Origin: Edaphobacter paludis
GTDB lineage: Bacteria; Acidobacteriota; Terriglobia; Terriglobales; Acidobacteriaceae
Direction of reading: 5' to 3'
Length of the DNA stretch: 64,000 nt
Assembly: GCF_039993895.1 (NCBI RefSeq)
Contig: NZ_CP121194.1
Location: 2,046,001-2,110,000, forward strand
Under the pieces are notes generated by a model. The model searched no databases, was not told the DNA's origin, and worked only from the letters and a program-made list of their open reading frames with translations. The position numbers and the translations under genes are program-made. Shown one piece after another: positions 18,912-26,866 of the stretch (positions are counted from its first letter, which is position 1; the number at the start of each line of letters is the position of its first letter).

Positions 18912-19763
18912 ATGAATACATTCAAATCGACACTGCTGCTGGTAGTTCTTACACTCTTTCTGCTGTTCGTTGGAGAGCGTATCGGCGGACGAAACGGAAT
19001 GCTGCTGGCATTCGCGCTGTCGGTGGTGTTCAATTTTGGTACCTATTTCTACTCGGACAAACTGGCGTTGGCCATGTACAGGGCCCAGCCTGTGACCCGC
19101 GCCGAGTTGCCACGGGCTTATGAAGTTGTAGAGCGGTTGACGGCAAAGCAGGGTCTACCCATGCCAAAGATTTACGTGCTGCCTACCGAATCACCAAACG
19201 CCTTTGCCACAGGGCGAAATCCGCAACATGCATCCGTAGCCGTGACGCATGGCATTCTGGAATTGCTGGATGACGAAGAACTGGAGGGCGTGCTGGCGCA
19301 TGAACTTGGCCATGTGCGCAACCGGGATATCCTCACCAGCTCCATCGCAGCAACGCTTGCGGGAGCCATTACGATGATCGCCCGCATGGGGTATTGGGCT
19401 TCCCTCTTTGGCGGCTATGGAGACCGCGACAGCCGAGAGCGTGGCGGCGGACTCAGCAGTTTATTGATGCTGATTCTTGCGCCCATTGCGGCGACACTGA
19501 TTCAACTGGCTATCTCGCGCTCGCGGGAGTACGAAGCCGACGCCACGGGAGCGCATCTGACCGGCAATCCGTACGCCCTGGCGCGGGCGCTGCAAAAGCT
19601 CGATGCTTATTCGAAGCGGATTCCGATGCAGGCATCTCCGTCGACGGCGCACTTGTTTATCGTCGCACCCTTGCTGGGTAGCGGCGGTTTTGCAAATTTG
19701 TTTTCGACGCACCCGCCAATTCCCGAGCGGATTCGGCGATTGATTGGACGGGACTACGCTTAA
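18912..19763 (+). CDS. htpX: HtpX-like membrane zinc metalloprotease (M48)
   Basis: 283 residues. Two N-terminal membrane helices are followed by the zinc site HELGHVRNRD near residue 136, two further hydrophobic segments, and the third zinc ligand region SREYEADATGA near 208. HtpX cleaves misfolded inner-membrane proteins on the cytoplasmic side together with FtsH. The stop codon overlaps the next gene's ATG by one base (TAATG), showing translational coupling to the DUF4149-type protein. Length and motifs match the family fully. Confidence 0.92.
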   Translation: MNTFKSTLLLVVLTLFLLFVGERIGGRNGMLLAFALSVVFNFGTYFYSDKLALAMYRAQPVTRAELPRAYEVVERLTAKQGLPMPKIYVLPTESPNAFATGRNPQHASVAVTHGILELLDDEELEGVLAHELGHVRNRDILTSSIAATLAGAITMIARMGYWASLFGGYGDRDSRERGGGLSSLLMLILAPIAATLIQLAISRSREYEADATGAHLTGNPYALARALQKLDAYSKRIPMQASPSTAHLFIVAPLLGSGGFANLFSTHPPIPERIRRLIGRDYA

Positions 19764-20281
19764 TGATCGAGAAGATACTTAGAGGATTGCGAATGCTGGC
19801 GATGGTCGCCTGGGTGGGGGGGCTTATCTTCTTCGCCTTTGTTCTAGCGCCGGTCGCATTTCAAAAGCTGGCGAGTCCGCATGAGGCTGGTCTCGTCGTT
19901 GGCGCGACGTTGCGCATCCTGCACGAGATCGGACTGATTGGCGGGTGTGTGTTCTGCGTCTCGACCGGAATTCTGTGGCTGCGCGCCGAGGTTCCGGCAC
20001 GAGCGGGATTTGCGGTAGAGACTGCGTTGACACTGGTGATGCTGGCCATTACAGCGTACTCGCAATTCAGTATTCTTCCGGCGATGGAACAGGACCGCGT
20101 CCTTGCCGGTGGAGAGATCGACGGTGTTGCGATGACGAGTCCGGCGCGCCAGGACTTCGAGCGGCTGCATAGCCGATCCGAACGCCTCGAAGGTTTTGTG
20201 CTGTTATGCGGCCTTGGCGTGGTGCTCTTTCTGGCTCGCGAGGCACAGTGGCCTGAGACGGGTAAAATCAAGCTGATATGA
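19763..20281 (+). CDS. DUF4149-like four-helix membrane protein
   Basis: 172 residues with about four membrane helices: 9-31 (LRMLAMVAWVGGLIFFAFVL), 45-70, 80-97 and 142-160. The WVGGLIFF ... APVAF beginning and the soluble loop between helices 3 and 4 (DRVLAGGEIDGVAM ... FERLHSRSERLEG) fit the DUF4149 family, whose function is not established. The gene overlaps htpX by one base and is followed by an ATGA overlap with a tiny ORF and then a ZIP transporter, so it is part of an operon. Confidence 0.7.
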   Translation: MIEKILRGLRMLAMVAWVGGLIFFAFVLAPVAFQKLASPHEAGLVVGATLRILHEIGLIGGCVFCVSTGILWLRAEVPARAGFAVETALTLVMLAITAYSQFSILPAMEQDRVLAGGEIDGVAMTSPARQDFERLHSRSERLEGFVLLCGLGVVLFLAREAQWPETGKIKLI

Positions 20282-20355
20282 AGATTGAAATCTCCGGACA
20301 GCCAGTGGGCCCGGCAAAGGATGGCGATGCTGTGCAGCTTCGCCATATTCAGTAG
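20278..20355 (+). CDS. 25-codon coupled mini-ORF
   Basis: ATG at 20278 overlaps the preceding stop as ATGA, and the ORF (MKIEISGQPVGPAKDGDAVQ, then LRHIQ) ends TAG two bases before the ZIP transporter ATG. It has no good ribosome site of its own, and neither does the ZIP gene. It may therefore serve mainly to carry ribosomes from one gene to the next, or be the remnant of a gene. The peptide has no recognisable motif. Confidence 0.4.
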   Translation: MKIEISGQPVGPAKDGDAVQLRHIQ

Positions 20356-20357
20356 CG

Positions 20358-21086
20358 ATGCCGAGGCTATGGTTGAGTCTAGGGCTCGGATTGGTGGCCG
20401 GGCTGGCAGATTACCTTGGCGGGATTCTACTCGTCCGGCGGTCGCCCACCTCTAAGTCGCTACGCTATTTCGTGGCACTTGGCGCGGGCTTTATGCTTGC
20501 CGCGGCACTGCTGGAGATGGTGCCGGAGGGCATGGCAGTCAATGCGAAGTGGGCCCCTGCACTGATCCTGATTGGCTACTGTGGAGTGCACCTGCTGGAG
20601 CATTCCCTGGTCCCACATTTTCACTTTGGCGAAGAGACCCACAAGCACGAATTTCTTTCGGCGAAGACCAGCTATTCCGTGCTGCTGGGGCTGGCGACGC
20701 ATACCTTCTTTGATGGCGTTGCTATTGGCTCAGGGTTCGTCGTATCGGAGTGGCTGGGCTGGGTGCTCTTCTTCGCGGTGTTCCTGCATAAGTTGCCTGA
20801 AGGATTTACTGTAGCCAGCGTGATGATGGCGGGTGGCCAGGGACGACGCGCAGCACTGAACTCCGCGATGTTTCTTGGCGCTACGACTGTCGTTGGTGTT
20901 CTCGTCATCAATCTGGAGCCGTCTCTCGTGCGGGCCGGATTGCCGCTGGCAGCTGGGGTGACGATTTATGTGGCGGCGACCGATCTGGTGCCAGAGGTCA
21001 ATCATGAACCGGGCATTAAGATGGCTCTGGTCTTCTTTGCCGGAGTTGTGGGGTTTTTTTTGCTGCGCCTGCTAGCCCCGGCCTAA
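20358..21086 (+). CDS. ZIP-family divalent metal transporter
   Basis: 242 residues, eight predicted membrane helices. The metal-site helices are clear: HTFFDGVAIGSGF near residue 115 and LHKLPEGFTVASVMMAG near 148, as in ZIP proteins that move Zn(II) or other divalent metals into the cytoplasm. A short His-containing loop (PHFHFGEETHKHEF) lies between helices 3 and 4 and may bind metal. It is the last gene of the run 17595-21086. Metal identity cannot be read from the sequence. Confidence 0.88.
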   Translation: MPRLWLSLGLGLVAGLADYLGGILLVRRSPTSKSLRYFVALGAGFMLAAALLEMVPEGMAVNAKWAPALILIGYCGVHLLEHSLVPHFHFGEETHKHEFLSAKTSYSVLLGLATHTFFDGVAIGSGFVVSEWLGWVLFFAVFLHKLPEGFTVASVMMAGGQGRRAALNSAMFLGATTVVGVLVINLEPSLVRAGLPLAAGVTIYVAATDLVPEVNHEPGIKMALVFFAGVVGFFLLRLLAPA

Positions 21087-21403
21087 TTTGTTTTCTCGAT
21101 TGGCGTAAACCACAAAATGATTTGTCACATGTGTCAGGCAAGAACCCGCCATTTCCGAAATGCCCTTGATATAGGTTCTACAATACTGACGTCGCGATTC
21201 CCTTCCAGGTCCGCTCTACCGTTTGAGAGTGAAGTGAACTCTTTGAATGTTTTGGATGCTATAGGTTGGATGGGAGATGAGGCAATCAAAGTTAATCTGC
21301 CAGAAGAGCAGGGCGCCCTTTGCGGGGCGCCCTGCTCTTGCACTTCAGGTGTTAGCGACTATAGCAACCAAGAGTGTGACAATTCTGTCAGCACATCCTG
21401 TCT
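21087..21403. other. 317-base intergenic region with promoter-like box and strong hairpin
   Basis: The region lies between the converging ZIP gene and the exported protein gene. It contains CCCTTGATA, seven bases, TACAAT at 21163-21184 on the plus strand, the same arrangement as in the two composite noncoding elements. It also has a 15-bp hairpin at 21304-21339. A small plus-strand RNA of about 150 bases is possible. The short ORFs in it have no ribosome sites or protein-like composition. Confidence 0.35.
21304..21339. terminator. 15-bp hairpin between converging genes
   Basis: AAGAGCAGGGCGCCC (21304-21318) pairs perfectly with its complement at 21325-21339 around a 6-base loop. There is no T-run on either side, so it is a terminator-like structure of uncertain strength. 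It lies 65 bases beyond the stop of the minus-strand gene at 21404 and 217 bases beyond the ZIP gene. Confidence 0.55.
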
Positions 21404-21730
21404 TTAGTGGCGATGATCCTGATCGGAATCGTGGCTCCAGGCATTCTGATACCCAGCGTTATAAGCCTGACGATCCTCATCGTTTTTGTAGTGATGCCTG
21501 TGCTTGCGCTGCTTGTTGTGTTGCCGGTCTTGCGCCGCTTCCCGTTGCCCCATCTGATAGGACGAGTTATTCGACCAGTCGCGCTGGTTGTTCTGGTTGT
21601 GGTCCTGGCTCTGATAGTGGTTGTCGTGTTCCTGCGCTGAAGCGCTTGCTAATGCAGGCCCCATGCTGAAGGATGCTGCGCATATTGCAAATACAGCTAC
21701 CCGTGCATACATTTTCAAATTGCTAACCAT
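21404..21730 (-). CDS. Small exported protein rich in Gln, Asn, His and Asp
   Basis: 108 residues from the ATG at 21730, preceded by GAGGG; the frame opens ten codons earlier. A signal peptide (about residues 1-32, ending ASAQ) leads to a highly polar mature part: HDNHYQSQDHNQNNQRDW, a basic patch KQRKHRHH, and a repeat-like QAYNAGYQNAW before a His/Asp-rich end (SHDSDQDHRH). The protein is probably periplasmic and disordered. Metal binding or a stress role is conceivable from the His content but not shown. Confidence 0.6.
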   Translation of the reverse strand: MVSNLKMYARVAVFAICAASFSMGPALASASAQEHDNHYQSQDHNQNNQRDWSNNSSYQMGQREAAQDRQHNKQRKHRHHYKNDEDRQAYNAGYQNAWSHDSDQDHRH

Positions 21731-21875
21731 AAATGATTCCCTCACTCTAGACACAACCATAGGATGTGCATTTGCTTCAGCTAGTGGTCTTGAGAAAACT
21801 GATTTGCATTAATATCCCGTTTTGTCGAATAGCCCCGCGACAAAACTCATCCGTACCGGCACTAAAATATTCTCT

Positions 21876-22244
21876 ATGTCAGATATCCGGATTGCCAGCA
21901 TCGCACCCATTCTTCCGAGCCACAATCTCCGGCGCTCCATGGATTACTACCATCTCCTCGGCTTCTCCTGCACGCCCTATCAGGATGGAGACGGCTACGC
22001 GTTCCTCACTCGCGACGGCCTTGAGATTCACCTCCGCAAGGCACCAGACCTCATTGAGCGCCACAACCCCTGCGGTGTCTACTTCTATCTCGACTCAGGC
22101 ACGACAGCCACCCTTGAAGCCGAGTTCCGCGCCGCCGGGGTCGAAATCCTCTCCCCGCTCGAACCCCGCGAGTGGAAGATGAACGAGTTCATGGTCAGCG
22201 ATCCCGATGGCAACCTTCTTCGCTTCGGCGAAAAGCTCGCCTAA
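21876..22244 (+). CDS. VOC-superfamily protein (glyoxalase / bleomycin-resistance type)
   Basis: 122 residues from the ATG at 21876 (MSDIRIASIAPILPS); the frame extends upstream without a better start. It has two beta-alpha-beta-beta-beta modules: SHNLRRSMDYYHLLGF ... DGLEIHL and CGVYFYLDSG ... FMVSDPDGNLLRFGE. Its layout is that of the small single-domain bleomycin-binding/glyoxalase-like proteins that dimerise to form the ligand site. His and Glu candidates for metal or ligand contacts are present (EIHL, FGE), but the substrate is unknown. Confidence 0.8.
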   Translation: MSDIRIASIAPILPSHNLRRSMDYYHLLGFSCTPYQDGDGYAFLTRDGLEIHLRKAPDLIERHNPCGVYFYLDSGTTATLEAEFRAAGVEILSPLEPREWKMNEFMVSDPDGNLLRFGEKLA

Positions 22245-22257
22245 GCGTAAGCAGCAG

Positions 22258-22620
22258 CTAATACTGCGTGGCTAGAACTGCGACCGGCAGAACCACAATC
22301 GTCTTCCCCTGCCAATACCCCACGATTCCCCGCGCTCTTACCTTCGCATCCCTCTCGATCTCTTCATCGTCGCGATGCTCAGTAAAAAACCTCTCTGCTC
22401 CGGCCCCAGTCGCAAAGACGATGAAGTCGTCCGGATGCCGCGCAACATCCCGGCGAAGACTCTCGCGCATCGTCCTCGCATCATCGGTTCGATTCGCCGT
22501 GATAATCTTTCCGGCCGCCTCGGGCTCTGGATTCGCCCGAGGCGTTACCGTACCCCAGGCATGCAAACCCGTGAGCAGCGTCAACGCTCCCAACCACACT
22601 CCAACCCCAGCAACTCGCAT
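22258..22620 (-). CDS. Membrane-anchored or exported small protein of unknown function
   Basis: 120 residues. The first 24 residues are hydrophobic (VAGVGVWLGALTLLTGLHAW), forming a signal or anchor. The soluble part is charged (DDARTMRESLRRDVARHPDDF, then FFTEHRDDEEIERDAKVRARG) and ends with WQGKTIVVLPVAVLATQY. The GGA of its ribosome site abuts the ATG, so the true start may be slightly downstream. Its stop is 13 bases from that of the convergent VOC gene. The plus-strand ORF covering the same bases looks like a shadow. Confidence 0.55.
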   Translation of the reverse strand: MRVAGVGVWLGALTLLTGLHAWGTVTPRANPEPEAAGKIITANRTDDARTMRESLRRDVARHPDDFIVFATGAGAERFFTEHRDDEEIERDAKVRARGIVGYWQGKTIVVLPVAVLATQY

Positions 22621-22760
22621 TCCTTTGATATATCGCGCCGCCCTTCACCCCGGTATTCCCCGAATGGTGTAGCGCGGTTGCCTTATCCGTCACTATTTCC
22701 TTTAACCATCGTCGCAGCACCGGCAGGACACCAAACCTCTCAGATAAGATTGAATCAACC

Positions 22761-23363
22761 ATGCCCAAAGACATCATCATCGGCGTCCTTGCGCTACAGG
22801 GGGCCTTCGAAGCCCACGCCAGAGCCCTCGAGTCGCTCGGCGTAACGGCAAAGCTCATCCGCAACCCATCCGAGCTCAAAGAACTCGACGGCCTTATCAT
22901 CCCGGGCGGCGAGTCCACTACCTTTCTCAAGTTCCTCGAGCGCGATGGCTTCCTCGTTGCTTTGCAATCCTTCGTAGAAACCACTCCCACTTTCGGCACC
23001 TGCGCCGGAGCCATTCTGCTGGCGAAGCGTGTAGAAAATCCCTCGCAAAAATCCCTGGCTGTTCTCGACATCACCGTCGAGCGCAACGCCTACGGCCGCC
23101 AGATCGACTCCACCATCCTCAACGCTCCTACCAAACTCGAAGGCGGCCCGCTGGAGATGGTCTTCATCCGCGCGCCGCGCATCACCCGAGCTGAGCCAAC
23201 GGTTGAAATACTCGCCGAACGTGACGGCTTTCCCGTCCTCGTCCGCCAAGGGCATCTGCTGGCCGCCACCTTCCACCCTGAGCTAAGCGCCGACACACGA
23301 GTCCACCAACTCTTCCTGAGTCTGGTTAGAGAACATGTCTCAGCCGAGGTTCGACACTCTTAA
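22761..23363 (+). CDS. pdxT: Pyridoxal 5'-phosphate synthase glutaminase subunit
   Basis: 200 residues of a class I glutamine amidotransferase: GVLALQGAFEAH at the start, LIIPGGESTT (oxyanion), GTCAGAI with the nucleophile Cys near residue 80, and FHPEL with catalytic His and Glu near residue 175. PdxT releases ammonia from glutamine for PdxS, which makes the vitamin B6 coenzyme. pdxS is not adjacent, which happens in several phyla. The gene appears to be a single-gene unit. Confidence 0.93.
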   Translation: MPKDIIIGVLALQGAFEAHARALESLGVTAKLIRNPSELKELDGLIIPGGESTTFLKFLERDGFLVALQSFVETTPTFGTCAGAILLAKRVENPSQKSLAVLDITVERNAYGRQIDSTILNAPTKLEGGPLEMVFIRAPRITRAEPTVEILAERDGFPVLVRQGHLLAATFHPELSADTRVHQLFLSLVREHVSAEVRHS

Positions 23364-23416
23364 TCCGTTCGTGCCCCGCTAGGGCTACCTTTAAGGGGAT
23401 CAATTCAGAGGCATAC

Positions 23417-24157
23417 ATGACGACTCAATCTGAACCCGCTTTGCAGATCAGAAGGAAGCACCCACTGGCCATCCGCTGGATGCACTGGGTCAACTTCCCA
23501 CTGCTCTTCACGATGATCTGGAGCGGCATTCTTATCTACTGGGCCGATTCCGTTCCCTATATCGGCCACTGGAACCGGGTCTATCGCGTCGGCATCGGTT
23601 CGCATACGCTCTTCCGGTTTTTTCCGAACTGGTTTTACTCCGCGCTCCATGTGCCGTGGAAGCTCACCACCGGCCTCGGCTATCACTTCCTCTTCATGTG
23701 GCTCTTCGCCCTCAATGGCATTGCTTACATCGCCTACCTCACCTTCAGCGGCGCATGGCGAGATCTCCTTCCCACGCGCCATGCGCTGCGAGATGCCTGG
23801 TACATCTTCCTGTACGACCTCCACCTGCGTAAAGAAGCACCGCTCCACCACAAGTACAACGCAGCTCAACGCATCGCTTATACGATCGTCATACTCATGG
23901 GCGCGGCAAGCTGTGTGACCGGACTCGCCATCTGGAAGCCCACCAGCCTCCACTGGATCACGACTCTCTGCGGAGGTTACGAGACCGCCCGCTGGCTGCA
24001 CTTCTGGCTCACCATGGGCTTCGTGGCATTTTTCCTCATCCATGTCTCGCAGGTCGTGCTCGCCGGCTGGAACAACTTCCGCAGCATGGTCGGCGGCGAC
24101 GAGCTCGTCACCCTCGATGTTCCTGCTCCTGGCCGAAAGGAGGAGCCACTCGCATGA
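23417..24157 (+). CDS. Cytochrome b561-type membrane subunit partnering a molybdenum oxidoreductase
   Basis: 246 residues with four main membrane helices and His residues placed for haem b: HPLAIRWMHWVNF near residue 20, YHFLFMW near 98, and WLHFWLTMGFVAFFLIHVSQV near 200. This resembles the membrane-bound cytochrome b subunits of thiosulfate/sulfite-type reductases. The last four bases overlap the start of a Tat-exported sulfite-oxidase-like protein, so the pair very likely forms one complex passing electrons between the quinone pool and a periplasmic molybdenum enzyme. Confidence 0.8.
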   Translation: MTTQSEPALQIRRKHPLAIRWMHWVNFPLLFTMIWSGILIYWADSVPYIGHWNRVYRVGIGSHTLFRFFPNWFYSALHVPWKLTTGLGYHFLFMWLFALNGIAYIAYLTFSGAWRDLLPTRHALRDAWYIFLYDLHLRKEAPLHHKYNAAQRIAYTIVILMGAASCVTGLAIWKPTSLHWITTLCGGYETARWLHFWLTMGFVAFFLIHVSQVVLAGWNNFRSMVGGDELVTLDVPAPGRKEEPLA

Positions 24158-25128
24158 CTAACCCTTATAGCGACTCTCAATCCCAGGCAGATCTCAACGA
24201 AGAGCTGCGCCGTTCCATGGCCCGCAAAACCCGCCGCAGCTTTCTCATCGGAGGCGCCGCAACAGCAGCCACCATCGCCGCCTACGAATGGCTCTCCCAT
24301 GCCAAACAGATCGACATGCTCGAATCTCCGCTTCGCCGTGCAGAGCAGTTCAACGCGGCCGTCTCCCGCGCCCTCTTTCGCGAGAAGCCTCTCGCGCCTA
24401 CCTATCCCATCGGCCGCTCCACCGAACTCCGCCTGAACGGCATCATCGGCCTCGACCCGCACATGATCCTCGACTCCTGGCGTCTTCAGGTCGTCGGCCT
24501 CGCCCATCCCGAGAAATATAAGCAGTACATCGAAGACGTCGACCTCTGGGATTACCGGTCCACCGACAGCCCGCAGGACGCCCCGCTGCCACCCGAACAG
24601 CCCGATTCCAAGCTCAAGCCGGGAACGCGCGTCGATGTCGATCAGACCAACGATCAGAGCATTCCCAAGGCCCCCTCCAGCGATACAACCCGCACACCCG
24701 GCATCGTCCTTTCGCTCCAGGATCTGCGCACCTTGCCCTTCACTGAGCAAGTTACCCAGTTCAAGTGCGTTGAAGGCTGGAGCCAGATCACCAGCTTCGC
24801 GGGCGCATGTTTCGCCGATTTTCTTAAGGCCTATCCGCCCCAGCTAAATCCCGACGGGACACTGCCCGCTTACGTCAACATGGAAACAGCAGACGGCGCT
24901 TACTCCGCAAGCCACGATATTGCGACTCTGCTGCACCCGCAGACGCTGCTCTGCTACCAGATGAACGGCAAACCGCTCAACTCTGATCACGGCGCGCCTC
25001 TCCGTCTGGCAATGCCGATCAAATACGGTTATAAGCAGATCAAACAGATCGCAAAAATCACCTACACCAACCAGCGCCCCGTTGACTTCTGGGAGACCCA
25101 GGGCTACGACTGGTACGCCGGTCTATAA
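24154..25128 (+). CDS. Tat-exported molybdopterin-dependent oxidoreductase (sulfite oxidase / MsrP fold)
   Basis: 324 residues. A twin-arginine signal (KTRRSFLIGGAATAATIAAY) precedes the oxidoreductase molybdopterin-binding domain. The Cys that ligates molybdenum is in FKCVEGWSQI near residue 207, and the domain ends with IKYGYKQIKQIAKI. AAAGGAGG lies 11 bases upstream, inside the cytochrome gene, and the genes overlap as ATGA. A Pro/Asp-rich insertion near residues 138-180 is unusual for the family. The substrate could be sulfite or oxidised methionine in proteins; the sequence does not decide. Confidence 0.85.
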   Translation: MTNPYSDSQSQADLNEELRRSMARKTRRSFLIGGAATAATIAAYEWLSHAKQIDMLESPLRRAEQFNAAVSRALFREKPLAPTYPIGRSTELRLNGIIGLDPHMILDSWRLQVVGLAHPEKYKQYIEDVDLWDYRSTDSPQDAPLPPEQPDSKLKPGTRVDVDQTNDQSIPKAPSSDTTRTPGIVLSLQDLRTLPFTEQVTQFKCVEGWSQITSFAGACFADFLKAYPPQLNPDGTLPAYVNMETADGAYSASHDIATLLHPQTLLCYQMNGKPLNSDHGAPLRLAMPIKYGYKQIKQIAKITYTNQRPVDFWETQGYDWYAGL

Positions 25129-25135
25129 GAAGCTT

Positions 25136-25167
25136 ATGGTGGCCGTCAACGCATAGGCGGCCACCAT
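25136..25167. terminator. Hairpin between converging genes
   Basis: ATGGTGGCC (25136-25144) pairs perfectly with GGCCACCAT (25159-25167), and one further G-C pair is possible inside the loop. It sits in the 54-base gap between the molybdenum enzyme and the dehydrogenase that converge here. No T-run follows on either strand. Confidence 0.5.
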
Positions 25168-25182
25168 GAGTCCCGCAGAAGA

Positions 25183-26337
25183 TCAGGCGTTCGGATGCAA
25201 GATCACCTTTGTCCATCCAGCGTCGCGATTGTCGAAATGCTTGTATGCATTGGGTGCGTCTTCAAGTGGCAACTCGTGAGAGATAATTCTCGACGGGTCG
25301 GCCCTGTCGTGATGGATAAGATCGCAGAGGCGTCGGTTATATGCCTTCACATTACATTGCCCTGTTCCCATCTTCTGTCCTTTGAACCAGAACTTACCGA
25401 AATCAAATGCAATCTGGCCCTTCTTCGCCAACTTGTCCTCAGCGCCCGGGTCCTTCGGGACGAAGACGCCAATTACGCCAATTGATCCCGTTGCTTTGAC
25501 ACTATCCACGAGCGAGTTCATGACAAGATTGGGGACCTCTTTGCCCTTGGCATTGTGACATTGATAGCCAATACACTCCGACCCGCAATCCGCGCCTAGT
25601 CCATTTGTAAGTTCGCGAATCTGATCGCCAATATCTCCGTCCTTGGTGTTTATGGTGGTTGCGCCAATCTGTTCCGCAAGCTCGAGACGGTCGGCCTGGC
25701 CATCGACAACGAAGACCTGGCTGGCTCCCTGAATGCGTGCGGACATAGCGGCCATCAGACCAACCGGTCCAGCACCGTAGATAAGGATCGATTCTCCCGG
25801 CTTGAGATTCGCCAAACGAGTGGCGTGCCAGCCTGTAGGAAATATGTCGGAGAGCATTACATAATCTCTCTCCTTTTCGTCAGCATCTTCAGGTAGCCGC
25901 AGACAGTTGAAGTCGGCATAAGGGACGCGAAGAAACTGTGCCTGTCCGCCGGAGTAAGGGCCCATTCCCGCAAATCCATACGCCGCTCCTGCCATGCCCG
26001 GCATCACCGAAGGATCTGCGCACGTCAGGCAATATCCCGTCAGGCCGCGCTCGCAGTTGGCGCAAAAACCGCAGCCGATATTGAATGGAAGGACAACTTT
26101 ATCGCCCTTCTTGACGATATCCACGGCCTTGCCCACCTCGACCACCTCGCCGAGATTTTCGTGGCCCAGGATCTTTCCCTTCTCGACATCCGTCCGCCCT
26201 TCGTACATGTGCAGATCGGAGCCGCAGATGTTGGTAGTAGTGAGTTTGATGACGACATCAGTCAGCTTTTCAAGCTTGGCATCGGGAACAGTATCGACAG
26301 AAACCTTCTTGGGGCCGTGGTAAACAAGTGCTTTCAT
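25183..26337 (-). CDS. fdhA: Zinc-dependent dehydrogenase, glutathione-independent formaldehyde dehydrogenase type
   Basis: 384 residues from the ATG at 26337 (MKALVYHG), which has AAAGGAAA upstream; the frame continues 40 codons further without a ribosome site. Catalytic zinc ligands lie in CGSDLHMYEG and GHENLGEV, and the structural zinc Cys cluster is CGFCANCERGLTGYC. The NAD-binding Gly motif is GAGPVG. The long insert around CIGYQCHNAKGKEVPN matches the Pseudomonas-type formaldehyde dehydrogenase, which oxidises formaldehyde or dismutates aldehydes with tightly bound NAD. The true substrate is uncertain. Confidence 0.82.
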   Translation of the reverse strand: MKALVYHGPKKVSVDTVPDAKLEKLTDVVIKLTTTNICGSDLHMYEGRTDVEKGKILGHENLGEVVEVGKAVDIVKKGDKVVLPFNIGCGFCANCERGLTGYCLTCADPSVMPGMAGAAYGFAGMGPYSGGQAQFLRVPYADFNCLRLPEDADEKERDYVMLSDIFPTGWHATRLANLKPGESILIYGAGPVGLMAAMSARIQGASQVFVVDGQADRLELAEQIGATTINTKDGDIGDQIRELTNGLGADCGSECIGYQCHNAKGKEVPNLVMNSLVDSVKATGSIGVIGVFVPKDPGAEDKLAKKGQIAFDFGKFWFKGQKMGTGQCNVKAYNRRLCDLIHHDRADPSRIISHELPLEDAPNAYKHFDNRDAGWTKVILHPNA

Positions 26338-26866
26338 GGCATTTCCTTTTCTCAGCTCAGGAGGGCTGACGTTGTTAGAATGCGACTTGGAATCTCCAGA
26401 AGACGTGAGATTGCCGACAACGTTGTTGCATTCCGAATCGTTCCTGGGGTGGGCCACTCAGCGCACGAGCGGCAAAAGCAAAAAGCTTTGAAGAACTCTT
26501 AGCGAGCAAGAGGTCGAGGCCGGACGTTCAGGCACTGGCAGATAGGATGCGCCAACATCTGCAGGGTTGGCCTGCTTAAAAGAGGAATAGCTCGTTTACG
26601 CTGTCACCATTGAGCGAAGAGAAAAACCCCTATTTTGTATTTGCTTATTTCCAGGAGGTCGATCGACGCTTCCAAAATATAGCGGAAGGGCCTTTTCCGT
26701 AGCAAGTTCGGTTCACTCAATGTCAAGAAACGTCATCTCCACCGAAGCCGCAGCTTGTGCCGCCGCAGTGGAGAAACCAAGTATTTTTAGTTCCTGCTCG
26801 TGTTACGCTCTTACCCTCTTAAGGGAATTGGCACTTGCACCCCAAGTTCCACAATGAAAACAGACT
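26338..26866. other. 529-base intergenic region upstream of the dehydrogenase
   Basis: This is the longest gene-free stretch in the first half. The part next to the dehydrogenase start carries two direct copies of ACGTTGTT (26369-26376 and 26420-26427), the second inside the palindrome ACAACGTTGT, which could be binding sites for a regulator of that gene. A 45-codon ORF at 26720-26857 (plus) has no ribosome site, and I do not call it a gene. Nothing else is recognisable. Confidence 0.4.

Noticed and set aside
21117..21407. 96-codon plus-strand ORF after the ZIP gene
   Set aside because: It reads through the 15-bp hairpin and has no ribosome site.
26720..26857. 45-codon plus-strand ORF upstream of the dienelactone hydrolase gene
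   Set aside because: No ribosome site, no signal peptide and no conserved-looking segment.
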